Assembly (NCBI GenBank): GCA_020073145.1
Contig: JAIQFS010000030.1
Span: 1 to 61,899 of the forward strand
Length of the DNA: 61,899 nt
Reading direction: 5' to 3'
From: Terriglobia bacterium
GTDB taxonomy: Bacteria; Acidobacteriota; Terriglobia; Bryobacterales; Bryobacteraceae
Made by a program: the position numbers and the translations under genes. Under the pieces are notes generated by a model, which was not told the origin of the DNA, did no database searches, and saw only the letters and a list, made by a program, of their open reading frames with translations. The first letter of the stretch is position 1. Each line of letters opens with the position of its first letter. This document shows positions 25,860 through 33,054 of the stretch, one piece after another.

Positions 25860-25887
25860 CAGATGCTGTCTACCAGATGCTGTCTAC
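25860..25887. repeat. 14-bp tandem duplication
   Basis: CAGATGCTGTCTAC occurs twice in succession (25860-25873 and 25874-25887). It falls in the 3' end of the 30-aa peptide gene and creates the TAG stop there. Because 14 is not a multiple of 3, removing one copy changes the C-terminal frame and gives a 43-aa product. Confidence 0.85.
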
Positions 25888-25962
25888 AAGGGTCAGGCCG
25901 GCGGCCAAAATTCCCGCGAGGTCTGCAGGCTCACCGGCTCTGACCCGAATCTTGGTTCTCAT
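25870..25962 (-). CDS. Short peptide gene, 30 aa, related start to the repeat protein
   Basis: ATG 25962 opens MRTKIRVRAG, clearly akin to the MKTKTQIKAG and MKTKTNVKAG starts of the two neighbouring genes. It continues EPADLAGILAAGLTLVDSIW to a TAG. The G-L step at residues 22-23 falls where the unit junction lies in the repeat protein. Upstream AGGGA is only 4 nt from the ATG, a weak ribosome site. It follows the 38-aa gene by 85 bp and probably shares its transcript. A 14-bp duplication has rewritten the C-terminus, so this copy may be decaying. It is shorter than standard gene-finding limits. Confidence 0.5.
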   Translation of the reverse strand: MRTKIRVRAGEPADLAGILAAGLTLVDSIW

Positions 25963-26047
25963 GTCCCTGTTCGTTTCTCTGACTTCTCTTGGTATCTGGC
26001 CCCCCGCTTCGTGATGGCATCGACAGGCCAGAGCCGTGGGCCGCCAA

Positions 26048-26164
26048 CTAATTGGCCCGCCGGCCGGCCTTCAAGCTGGTCTGCACGCGTAGCCCGCTGG
26101 TCTCGTTCTCGTTGAAGTCCACTCCGGCCTTGCGTCCGGCTTTCACGTTCGTCTTGGTCTTCAT
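26048..26164 (-). CDS. Short peptide gene, 38 aa, one and a half repeat units
   Basis: ATG 26164 is preceded by AAAAAAGGAGAGACGTC, a strong ribosome site 7 nt away. The product starts MKTKTNVKAGRKAG, continues with an FNENETSG stretch and then LRVQTSLKAGRRAN before the stop. It is thus one 24-residue unit plus the first 14 residues of a second, with the same KAG and G|L features as the long protein. It has no Cys and is basic. Its own sigma-54 promoter and activator element lie upstream. It may be the ancestral or minimal form of the repeat protein, or a separate exported peptide. Confidence 0.7.
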   Translation of the reverse strand: MKTKTNVKAGRKAGVDFNENETSGLRVQTSLKAGRRAN

Positions 26165-26214
26165 GACGTCTCTCCTTTTTTGCTCGGCGTTGCTGCCGAA
26201 CGCCCTGTAAGAAG

Positions 26215-26229
26215 GCAACTGCGGTGCCA
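26215..26229 (-). promoter_or_regulatory. Sigma-54 promoter of the short-peptide operon
   Basis: On the minus strand TTGGCACCGCAGTTGCC holds TGGCAC (26229-26224), N5, TTGC (26218-26215), a full -24/-12 match. It is 50 bp before the ATG at 26164. The central CGCAGTTGC is nearly the same as in the repeat-protein promoter (GGCAGTTGC), so the two promoter regions are duplicates. Confidence 0.82.
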
Positions 26230-26339
26230 AACCGTGCCGCGTTGATTCCAGTTCGACGCAAATCCATGATTGCTCAGGACATTCGGACCAGCGCAATGGT
26301 TTTGAGAGTGTCCGGTAGCGCGGCGCCGAATCGTCCGGT

Positions 26340-26374
26340 ACCATCGTTGCGATAGGCCCGACTATCCGTTTGAT
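26340..26374. promoter_or_regulatory. Upstream activator element, copy 2 (two ATC-N5-GAT sites)
   Basis: ATCGTTGCGAT (26343-26353) and ATCCGTTTGAT (26364-26374) have centres 21 bp apart. GATAG and CTATC between them form a further perfect inverted repeat (26351-26355 with 26362-26366). The block starts 111 bp upstream of the -24 element of the short-peptide promoter. Its far end is about 70 bp from the start of the divergent activator gene, so it could also serve autoregulation. Confidence 0.7.
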
Positions 26375-26428
26375 GGGGCCGAGGCGGGGCCCGAGGCGGG
26401 GACCTCGCAGGCGGGCGTCGGAATCCGG

Positions 26429-26434
26429 TACACT
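26429..26434 (+). promoter_or_regulatory. -10 box of the sigma-54 activator gene
   Basis: TACACT ends 8 nt before the ATG at 26443. The transcript would start at or next to the ATG, so the message would be leaderless, as also seen for murB. No clear -35 hexamer is present. Confidence 0.4.
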
Positions 26435-26442
26435 GAATCCCA

Positions 26443-28353
26443 ATGCAGGCGCATCTGATCGCGGTCGCCGGTCCTTTGAAAGGAATGTCGTTTCCCATCA
26501 CGGCCGAACCGCTATCAGTGGGCCGCGACAAGGGCAACCTGATCTGCTTGGACGACGCCGCGGTTTCCCGGCGTCATTGCGTAATTGTTCCTGAAAACGG
26601 CGGACATATCCTGCGGGATCTGGGAAGCCGGAATCGGACGGCGGTCAACGGTCTGCCTCTGGAAGAGCGGAAGCTGGAGCCCGGGGACGAGATCCAGGTC
26701 GGGGCCACGCGTTTTCTGTTCCACCTGGGCGAGATTTCCGAGACCATCTCCGCCATTGCCGCGGTTGACGGCGGGCCGGTGGGCGGCGAGACTCTGCTGC
26801 TGCGGCGCGAGGATGCGGTGTACCGGGATTCCGAGCACGTAATAGCCGCGCTGTCGCCAGCGGGGCGCATGGCGCGGAACCTGAAGGCGCTGCTCGAGAC
26901 CGGCGAAGCGATTTCTTCCATTCGCGGCCTGGAGCCGCTGGCGCGTCGGTTGCTCGAGATCGCCGCCGAGGTGATCCCGGCGCGGCACGGCGCCCTGCTG
27001 CTGGCGGCCAAGGGCGACACGGCGTTCCGGTTCCATTGGCACAGCGACCCGGCGCGGGGCGCGGCCGCGCCGACGCCGCGCGCGGTGGTGGACCGCGTGC
27101 TTCGCGAAGGCGTCTCGCTGTGGACCAACGACATCTCCGGGGGAAAAGAGATTGTTCCGACGGCCAGTTTGCTCGACTCGCAGGTCAGTTCGGTGCTGGC
27201 GGTGCCGCTGCTGAAGTTCGATCGGGTGATCGGCGCGTTCTACCTGGACACCAATGACCCCGCGGCCCACTTCGAGGAGGACCACCTCCAGCTTTTGACG
27301 GGTATCGCCGGGATCGCCGCCGGCGCGCTGGAGACCGCGCAGTATCTGGAAGCGCTGGAAGGCGAAAATCGCCGGCTCCAGGCGCAAGTCAACCGGGCGG
27401 ACGACATGGTGGGCAACAGTGCCCCGATGCGGGACGTGTACCGCTTTATCGCCAAAGTGGCTCCCACGCCTTCGACGGTCCTGATCGGCGGCGAGAGCGG
27501 CACCGGAAAAGAACTGGTGGCGCGTGCGGTCCATCGCAACAGTCCGCGCGCGGGGAAGGCCTTCGCGGCGATCAACTGCGCGGCCTTGACGGAGAGCCTG
27601 CTGGAGAGCGAGCTGTTCGGGCACGAGAAGGGCGCGTTCACCGGGGCGGTGGTTCAGAAAAAAGGCCGGCTGGAAGAGGCGGAAGGTGGCACGGTTTTTC
27701 TCGATGAGATCGGTGAATTGGCCCCGGCGCTGCAGGCTAAACTGCTGCGGGTGCTGCAGGAACGCCAATTCGAGCGCGTGGGCGGCACGCGTCCCATCCG
27801 CACCGATATCCGGCTGGTGGCCGCGACCAACCGGGATCTGAAGGAAGAAGTCGCCAAAGGCAATTTTCGCGGGGACCTCTATTATCGGCTCAACGTAGTT
27901 TCCATTGCCCTGCCGCCGCTGCGCGACCGCCGCGAAGATCTACCGGCGCTGGTGCAGACCTTCGTGGCCAAACACGGGCACAAAGCGCCGCGGCGAATTC
28001 TGGGCTGCTCGGAAGAGGCGCTGGCCTGCCTGAAGAACCACGACTGGCCGGGCAACGTGCGCGAGCTCGAAAATGCCATCGAGCGGGCCATTGTGCTGGG
28101 CTCCACCGAGTGGATTCTGCCCGACGACCTGCCGGAATCGATCGTTGAAGCCGGCGGGGGTATGGCAGGCGGAGAGGGTGGCGAAGCCAAGTTCCACGAG
28201 ACGATCCGGCTCATCAAGCGGCAACTGGTGCTGAAGGCGATCGAGCATGCCCAAGGCAACTATCCCGAAGCCGCCCGAGCCCTGGGTCTGCATCCCAATA
28301 ATCTCTACCGTTTGATCAAGACCCTGAATCTGAAGCAAACGGCCAAGGGGTAG
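26443..28353 (+). CDS. FHA-GAF sigma-54-dependent transcriptional activator
   Basis: 636 aa. FHA domain at about residues 20-90 ([33 protein letters not shown]), which binds phosphothreonine. GAF domain at about 150-305. AAA+ domain at about 325-560, with Walker [10 protein letters not shown] near residue 349, the sigma-54-contacting loop [14 protein letters not shown] and [15 protein letters not shown] Fis-type helix-turn-helix is at the C-terminus ([20 protein letters not shown]). It is the only sigma-54 activator close to the two sigma-54 promoters and is transcribed away from them, so it is the likely regulator of the peptide system. No Ser/Thr kinase gene lies nearby to supply the phosphothreonine signal. 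Confidence 0.93.
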   Translation: MQAHLIAVAGPLKGMSFPITAEPLSVGRDKGNLICLDDAAVSRRHCVIVPENGGHILRDLGSRNRTAVNGLPLEERKLEPGDEIQVGATRFLFHLGEISETISAIAAVDGGPVGGETLLLRREDAVYRDSEHVIAALSPAGRMARNLKALLETGEAISSIRGLEPLARRLLEIAAEVIPARHGALLLAAKGDTAFRFHWHSDPARGAAAPTPRAVVDRVLREGVSLWTNDISGGKEIVPTASLLDSQVSSVLAVPLLKFDRVIGAFYLDTNDPAAHFEEDHLQLLTGIAGIAAGALETAQYLEALEGENRRLQAQVNRADDMVGNSAPMRDVYRFIAKVAPTPSTVLIGGESGTGKELVARAVHRNSPRAGKAFAAINCAALTESLLESELFGHEKGAFTGAVVQKKGRLEEAEGGTVFLDEIGELAPALQAKLLRVLQERQFERVGGTRPIRTDIRLVAATNRDLKEEVAKGNFRGDLYYRLNVVSIALPPLRDRREDLPALVQTFVAKHGHKAPRRILGCSEEALACLKNHDWPGNVRELENAIERAIVLGSTEWILPDDLPESIVEAGGGMAGGEGGEAKFHETIRLIKRQLVLKAIEHAQGNYPEAARALGLHPNNLYRLIKTLNLKQTAKG

Positions 28354-28377
28354 GCGCGGGTTTGCTCCAAGCCGGCG

Positions 28378-29097
28378 TTATCCGAACAGTTCGCGAGCGT
28401 TCATCTTCTTGCGCGCGGGGGCGAGCGGCGCATTCAGGAACTCCAGAAACGGCGCCATGGCGCGGAAGCGGGATTCGATCTCGCGAAAGAGTTTCGGCGT
28501 GGTGACGATGTCCGGCGGCAGCTCGATGTAGAGCAGAAACTGCTTCATGCGCAGCAGGTCTTCGGCGGGGTGATCGGCCGCGAAACCCTTGGGCACGCGT
28601 GTGAGCTGCTCGCCTTGCAGTTCGCCGAACAAGTTGCGGACAGTGCGGGACGGGGTGAGGCGGCGGAGTTCCGAGTAGTGGGCCGCGATGTGGGTGCGGA
28701 TGGCGAGTAGAGTCTCGGGCGACGGCATGTACACGCCGCCGCCCACCGCGACTTCCTTATGCGAGATGGCGCAATAGAAACCACCGCCGCCGTGGCGTTC
28801 CAGGCCGTGGCGGGGGAAACTAGCGGCGATTTGCTGCTTATAGGGTGATTTATCTTTGCTGAAGCGGGTGTCGCGATAGAAGCGGTAGATGGCCTTGGCG
28901 GGATCGGTGACATATTGCGGCGCGTAGCCCACCAGGGCGGCGTTCAAGGCCTCCACCAGATCGACCATGGGTTGCTTGACGTGCTCCTCGAAGAGCGGCT
29001 TGCGCGGCTGGAACCAATCGCGGTTGTTGTTGCGGGCCAGGCCGCGGAAGAACTGAATGCCTTCACGAGGAAAGCCGGGAAAGCTGGGGGAACGCAC
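28378..29097 (-). CDS. DUF2461 family protein
   Basis: 239 aa. GTG 29097 has AAGGAGG six nt upstream. Conserved blocks of DUF2461 (TIGR02453) are present: FPREGIQFFRGLARNNNRDWF with the 'N-x-x-x-W-F' motif, YRFYRDTRFSKDKSPYKQQI, and GGGVYMPSPETLLAIRTHI. The molecular function of the family is not established. It converges on the sigma-54 activator gene with 24 bp between them and is divergent from murB. Confidence 0.85.
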   Translation of the reverse strand: MRSPSFPGFPREGIQFFRGLARNNNRDWFQPRKPLFEEHVKQPMVDLVEALNAALVGYAPQYVTDPAKAIYRFYRDTRFSKDKSPYKQQIAASFPRHGLERHGGGGFYCAISHKEVAVGGGVYMPSPETLLAIRTHIAAHYSELRRLTPSRTVRNLFGELQGEQLTRVPKGFAADHPAEDLLRMKQFLLYIELPPDIVTTPKLFREIESRFRAMAPFLEFLNAPLAPARKKMNARELFG

Positions 29098-29112
29098 GGA
29101 AATGCCTCCTTA

Positions 29113-29118
29113 TATAAT
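29113..29118 (+). promoter_or_regulatory. -10 box of murB
   Basis: A perfect TATAAT ends 8 nt before the murB ATG (29127). Transcription would begin about 29125, giving a leaderless or nearly leaderless message, and no ribosome binding site precedes the ATG. The -35 region (about 29090) is weak. Confidence 0.55.
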
Positions 29119-29126
29119 TGAGAGTC

Positions 29127-30092
29127 ATGCCCACCACGGGAGAGACGCAGGCGCGTCTCGCCGCGATTCCTAATGTAACCGTTTCCGCCCAGACTCCGCT
29201 CTCCCGGTATACCCGCTTCGCGATCGGGGGGCCGGCGGATCTGTATGCGGAGACCGGGGAAGTGGAGGCGTTCATCGCGGCGCTGACGGCGGCGCGGTCG
29301 AGCGGGATGGAGACCATGGTGATCGGCGGCGGGACGAACCTGATCGTGTCCGATCAGGGGTTCCGCGGGATCGTGCTGCGGTATCGCGCCGACCGGCTGC
29401 GGGCGGCCGGCGCCTGCGTCATGGCGGATGCGGGCGCGGTGCTGCAAGACCTGGTGGACTTCACGGTGGCGCGCGGGCTGAAGGGACTGGAGACGCTGGC
29501 GGGGATTCCAGGGTCGGTGGGGGCGGCGGTCTACGGCAATGCCGGGGCGTACGGCCACTCGATTTCGGAGCGCGTGGTGCGGGTGCGTTTTTACGACGGC
29601 GCCGAGGTGCGGCTGTTTACCAACGAGGAATGCCGGTTTCAGTACCGCGAGAGCGTGTTCAAACAGCAGAAGGACTGGATCATCTTCTCGACGGAGCTGG
29701 CGCTGGAGCCGGCCGACGCGGCGGCACTCCAACAGACGGCGAACGATATCGTCAAGGTGCGCAACGAAAAATTTCCCGTCACCATGAAGTGCGCCGGCAG
29801 CATTTTCAAGAATCTGCTGTGGAAGGAGCTGCCGCCGGAAGTGGCGGCCGCCGTGCCGGCGGCGGTGGTGCGCGAAGGCAAAGTCCCGGCCGCCTATTTT
29901 CTGGAGCAAGTGGGCGCCAAGGGATCCGAACGCGGCGCCATTCGGGTGGCGACCTATCACGCCAACCTGATCTACAACGCGGGCGGAGGGACGGCCGCCG
30001 ACCTGTGCGCGCTGATCGCAGAACTGAAGCAGCGGGTGAAGGAGCGCTTCGGGCTGGATCTCGAAGAAGAAGTGCAATACGTGGGCCGGTAA
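29127..30092 (+). CDS. murB: UDP-N-acetylmuramate dehydrogenase
   Basis: 321 aa FAD enzyme that reduces enolpyruvyl-UDP-GlcNAc to UDP-MurNAc in peptidoglycan synthesis. FAD-binding blocks: TRFAIGGPADLY, MVIGGGTNLIVSDQGF, LAGIPGSVGAAVYGNAGAYG. The C-terminal catalytic part has CAGSIFKNLL and AAYFLEQVGAKG. ATG 29127 is chosen over the TTG at 29118, which lies inside the -10 box. Confidence 0.94.
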   Translation: MPTTGETQARLAAIPNVTVSAQTPLSRYTRFAIGGPADLYAETGEVEAFIAALTAARSSGMETMVIGGGTNLIVSDQGFRGIVLRYRADRLRAAGACVMADAGAVLQDLVDFTVARGLKGLETLAGIPGSVGAAVYGNAGAYGHSISERVVRVRFYDGAEVRLFTNEECRFQYRESVFKQQKDWIIFSTELALEPADAAALQQTANDIVKVRNEKFPVTMKCAGSIFKNLLWKELPPEVAAAVPAAVVREGKVPAAYFLEQVGAKGSERGAIRVATYHANLIYNAGGGTAADLCALIAELKQRVKERFGLDLEEEVQYVGR

Positions 30093-30131
30093 GCCATACA
30101 GCCGTTCCCCGGATCCGCCGATGAGCGGGGT

Positions 30132-31583
30132 GTGACCAGACTGTTCACACCGGCGGGACGGCGGCACATCGGGCGGTTGCTGCAGGCGCTGGCGGGGGAC
30201 TCGGATCGGGTGGAGCGGCGATTCCAGGCGCTGCTGCGGAAGCGCGGCCACACGGCCGCCGCCATTCGGGCATTGCTGGCGGTGACGCCGGCGGCGTGCG
30301 CCCGCGTGGGTTCGCTCTCCCGATTCCTGGAACAAGTGGATTACCATGGCCGCCGGCTGGCGAAGCTGAACGTGCCGCTGCCCGCGGTGCTGGACGCGCT
30401 GGAGCAAGCTTGGGAGCTGGTCGATGGGGTGCTGGAAGGCCGGTTTGCACCGGCGCGCGAGCAACTATACCTGGCCACCCGGCTGGCGCTGGACCACGGG
30501 TTTTACCAGGTCCGGGAGGCGGAGTCCCAGGCGTTTTTCGGACTCTACCGCGCCGAAGTGGAGGCGGAGAATCCCGACGACCTGCTCCGCCGCATGGTGG
30601 GGGTGCTGGCGCAGGCCTTCGGAGCTTCGGGCGGTTGGATGCTGCTGCTCGAAGGCGGCCTCCCCCCGAAACTGGCGCAGCCGATGTACGTGGAGTGCGC
30701 CGGCAGCGGGGGCCGGAGAACGGCGAACGCGGCGCCACTGGGGCGGTATGGATCCTACTGGTCTTACCCGTTTGGACCGTCGGCGGTGCTGCAACTAGGG
30801 TTTCGCGGTCCCTATCCCTGGCTGCCGCGGGAGCAGGTTTTGTTGGCGGCGGCGGCGGCGCGCTGCCAGGAGGCGCTGGAGCGGGTGCGGATGCAGGCCG
30901 ACATTCGCCGCCTGGAAGCCGAAGCGCGTCACGCCGAGCAAGAAGAGCGGCGGCGCATTGGCCGGGAGCTGCACGACGAAGCCGGCCAGTCGATGATGCT
31001 GTTGCGGCTGCAACTGGAAATGATGGAGCGGGGGGCGCCGGAGAATCTTCGGCCGCGGCTGGCGGAGGCGCGCGAACTGGCCGGGCGGACGGCCGTGGAA
31101 CTGCGGCGCATCGTGGCGGCGCTCAGTCCGGCTGTGTTGGAGCGCTTGGGTTTGCAGACGGCCCTCCGGCAGTTGGTGGGGCGGTTCCGGAAAGTGCACG
31201 GGGCGCGGGTGCGGCTGCGGTCTGAGGGATTGAGGGAGGGGCTACCCAGGCAAACGGAAGAAGTGATCTACCGGGTCACGCAGGAGGGTCTACACAACAT
31301 TGCGAAGCATACCCAGGCGACGTGTGTAAATCTTTGTCTGCGTGCCGCCGATAAGAGAATCAGGCTGAGCGTCGCGGATAACGGCGCGGGCTTTCGTACG
31401 GATCGGGCAGGAAGCAAGCCGAAGTCTTTCGGGCTGGCGGGCATGCGGGAGCGGGTTGCGCTTCTGGGAGGAACGCTCGCGGTTCAGAGCGCGCCGGGGA
31501 AGGGAACCCGGGTGACGCTGGAGTTGCCCCTGACGGCCGCACCGGTGGAAATTCATGGCAAAGATTCGCGTTCTTTTGATTGA
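30132..31583 (+). CDS. NarL-type sensor histidine kinase
   Basis: 483 aa, GTG start. Residues 1-160 are helical and contain VDYHGRRLAKLNVPLPAVLD and FYQVREAESQAFFGLYR, a region common in soil-bacterial kinases and somewhat globin/RsbR-like. A GAF-like segment follows (~155-260). HisKA_3 has the phosphorylated His in RRRIGRELHDEAGQSMMLL near residue 281, and the HATPase has TQEGLHNIAKHTQATCV and GAGFRTD. No membrane helix, so the signal is cytoplasmic or delivered by another protein. Its end overlaps the response regulator gene by 29 nt. Confidence 0.9.
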   Translation: MTRLFTPAGRRHIGRLLQALAGDSDRVERRFQALLRKRGHTAAAIRALLAVTPAACARVGSLSRFLEQVDYHGRRLAKLNVPLPAVLDALEQAWELVDGVLEGRFAPAREQLYLATRLALDHGFYQVREAESQAFFGLYRAEVEAENPDDLLRRMVGVLAQAFGASGGWMLLLEGGLPPKLAQPMYVECAGSGGRRTANAAPLGRYGSYWSYPFGPSAVLQLGFRGPYPWLPREQVLLAAAAARCQEALERVRMQADIRRLEAEARHAEQEERRRIGRELHDEAGQSMMLLRLQLEMMERGAPENLRPRLAEARELAGRTAVELRRIVAALSPAVLERLGLQTALRQLVGRFRKVHGARVRLRSEGLREGLPRQTEEVIYRVTQEGLHNIAKHTQATCVNLCLRAADKRIRLSVADNGAGFRTDRAGSKPKSFGLAGMRERVALLGGTLAVQSAPGKGTRVTLELPLTAAPVEIHGKDSRSFD

Positions 31584-32232
31584 CGATCATACGCTGTTCC
31601 GGCAGGGGGTCCGCACCCTGCTCGCGGGAGAGCCGGACATGGAAGTGGTGGGCGAAGCCGGGCAGGCGGCCGAAGCGGTGACGCTGGCGGCGCAGTTGCG
31701 GCCGGACATCGTCCTCATGGACATCGGGATGGCCGGCATGAGCAGCTTCGAAGCCACGCGGCAGATTCGCAAGCAGCGGGCCGAAACCCATGTGGTCTTT
31801 CTCTCGATGTACGACGACGAGGACTATCTGGCGGAGTCGGTGGAGATCGGGGCCAGCGGTTACATTCTTAAAGAGAGTCCGGCCGACCAGCTCGTCAATG
31901 CGATTCGGGAAGTGCATCGCGGCGGTAATTACCTAAGCCCGCGGCTGCTCACCCGGCTGGTGGACGATTTCCGGACGCAAGGCCGGATGCCGGCGCGGCA
32001 GACGCGTTACGGAACCCTGACCAAGCGCGAGCGCGAGATCACCAAACTGTTGGCCGAGGGCCAGTCGGTGAAGGAGGTGGCGGCCAGTTTCGATCTCAGC
32101 GTGAAGACCGTGGAAGCCCACAAGTTCAACCTGATGCGCAAGTTGAATATTCACAACAAGGCGCAGTTGGTGCAGTACGCCATTCAGAAGAAGATCATCC
32201 GGCTGCCGGAGCCGTTCGCGGAGACCGGCTGA
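31555..32232 (+). CDS. NarL/LuxR-family response regulator
   Basis: 225 aa. Receiver domain IRVLLIDDHTLFRQGVRTLL with phosphoacceptor Asp in IVLMDIGMAGMSS and Lys in ILKESPADQ. The C-terminal LuxR-type helix-turn-helix is LTKREREITKLLAEGQSVKE and LSVKTVEAHKFNLMRKL. It is the partner of the overlapping kinase gene upstream. A short inverted repeat GTGTC-N6-GACAC (32252-32267) follows the gene in the promoter region of the L,D-transpeptidase and could be a target; that is speculative. Confidence 0.93.
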   Translation: MAKIRVLLIDDHTLFRQGVRTLLAGEPDMEVVGEAGQAAEAVTLAAQLRPDIVLMDIGMAGMSSFEATRQIRKQRAETHVVFLSMYDDEDYLAESVEIGASGYILKESPADQLVNAIREVHRGGNYLSPRLLTRLVDDFRTQGRMPARQTRYGTLTKREREITKLLAEGQSVKEVAASFDLSVKTVEAHKFNLMRKLNIHNKAQLVQYAIQKKIIRLPEPFAETG

Positions 32233-32358
32233 ACGGGTCCGGCCGGCCACGCGTGTCCCTTCTGACACAGCCGCCAGGTCAGATATCTCCTGTTTTATGA
32301 ATCACTTGGGATCTGGTTTCGTCCGTGCATCTCTCCTCCTCGTAGGGAGGATTCGAAG

Positions 32359-32904
32359 ATGCTGCGGACCGAGGAACAGCTCAAGAAGATGGCGGCCCTG
32401 GCGGGAGTGGTGCTGCTGGCGACGGCGGAAGCTCTGGCCCAGGAGAGCCCGGGACCGGCGGCGCGGCGGATTGTGGTCAGTATCCCGGACCGGAAGCTGG
32501 CGGTGGTGGAATCAGGGCGCGTGGTGAAGATCTTCTCCACGGCGGTGGGAACCGCGCGGACGCCTAGTCCGACGGGCTCGTTTCGCGTGGTCCAGCGGAT
32601 TCCGAACCCGACCTGGTACACGAAAGGGAAAGTGGTGGGTCCGGGGGCGGCGAATCCGCTCGGCACGCGCTGGCTGGGCTTGAGCGTCAAAGGCTATGGG
32701 ATTCACGGGACCAACCGGCCGGCTTCGATCGGGCACAATGCCTCTCATGGGTGCATCCGGATGCGCAACCGGGATGTGGAGGAGTTGTTCGCGATGGTGG
32801 CGGTGGGCGACGCCGTGGAATTGTACGGCGCACGCACGCCGGAGTTGGACCGGATTTTCGGTCAAGGTTCCGTGGAGTCAACCGGCGCGGTGGCCGGTCA
32901 ATAG
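32359..32904 (+). CDS. L,D-transpeptidase (YkuD domain)
   Basis: 181 aa, exported (MAALAGVVLLATAEALAQ as signal). The YkuD domain starts at RRIVVSIPDRKLAVVESG and ends with the catalytic motif: His in GYGIHGTNRPASIG and Cys132 in ASHGCIRM. It cross-links or anchors to peptidoglycan using a Cys nucleophile. AGGGAGG sits just before ATG 32359. A tiny membrane ORF follows after 9 bp. Confidence 0.9.
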   Translation: MLRTEEQLKKMAALAGVVLLATAEALAQESPGPAARRIVVSIPDRKLAVVESGRVVKIFSTAVGTARTPSPTGSFRVVQRIPNPTWYTKGKVVGPGAANPLGTRWLGLSVKGYGIHGTNRPASIGHNASHGCIRMRNRDVEELFAMVAVGDAVELYGARTPELDRIFGQGSVESTGAVAGQ

Positions 32905-32913
32905 GAGCTGGGT

Positions 32914-33054
32914 ATGGACAACGTAATCAGTTGCGTATTAATGGCGGCGATCACCTTCCCGGTCTCCTTTTTTGCCGCGCGCGCGTGCCTGCGGGGGGTG
33001 ATCCGGGTGGTATCGGGGTCCGGACGCCGTCATGTGTTATCCTCGCAATCGTGA
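32914..33054 (+). CDS. Tiny single-helix membrane protein, 46 aa
   Basis: ATG 32914 has AGGAG close upstream (32903-32907). The product MDNVISCVLMAAITFPVSFF is one hydrophobic helix, followed by a basic tail (RACLRGVIRVVSGSGRRH). The stop lies in a GTGA overlap with the next gene, which supports real translation. Function unknown. Confidence 0.5.
   Translation: MDNVISCVLMAAITFPVSFFAARACLRGVIRVVSGSGRRHVLSSQS

Noticed and set aside
22006-26164. Standard RiPP cluster (lanthipeptide, sactipeptide, cyanobactin)
   Set aside because: No LanM/LanB, radical-SAM or YcaO gene is present, and the peptides contain no Cys.
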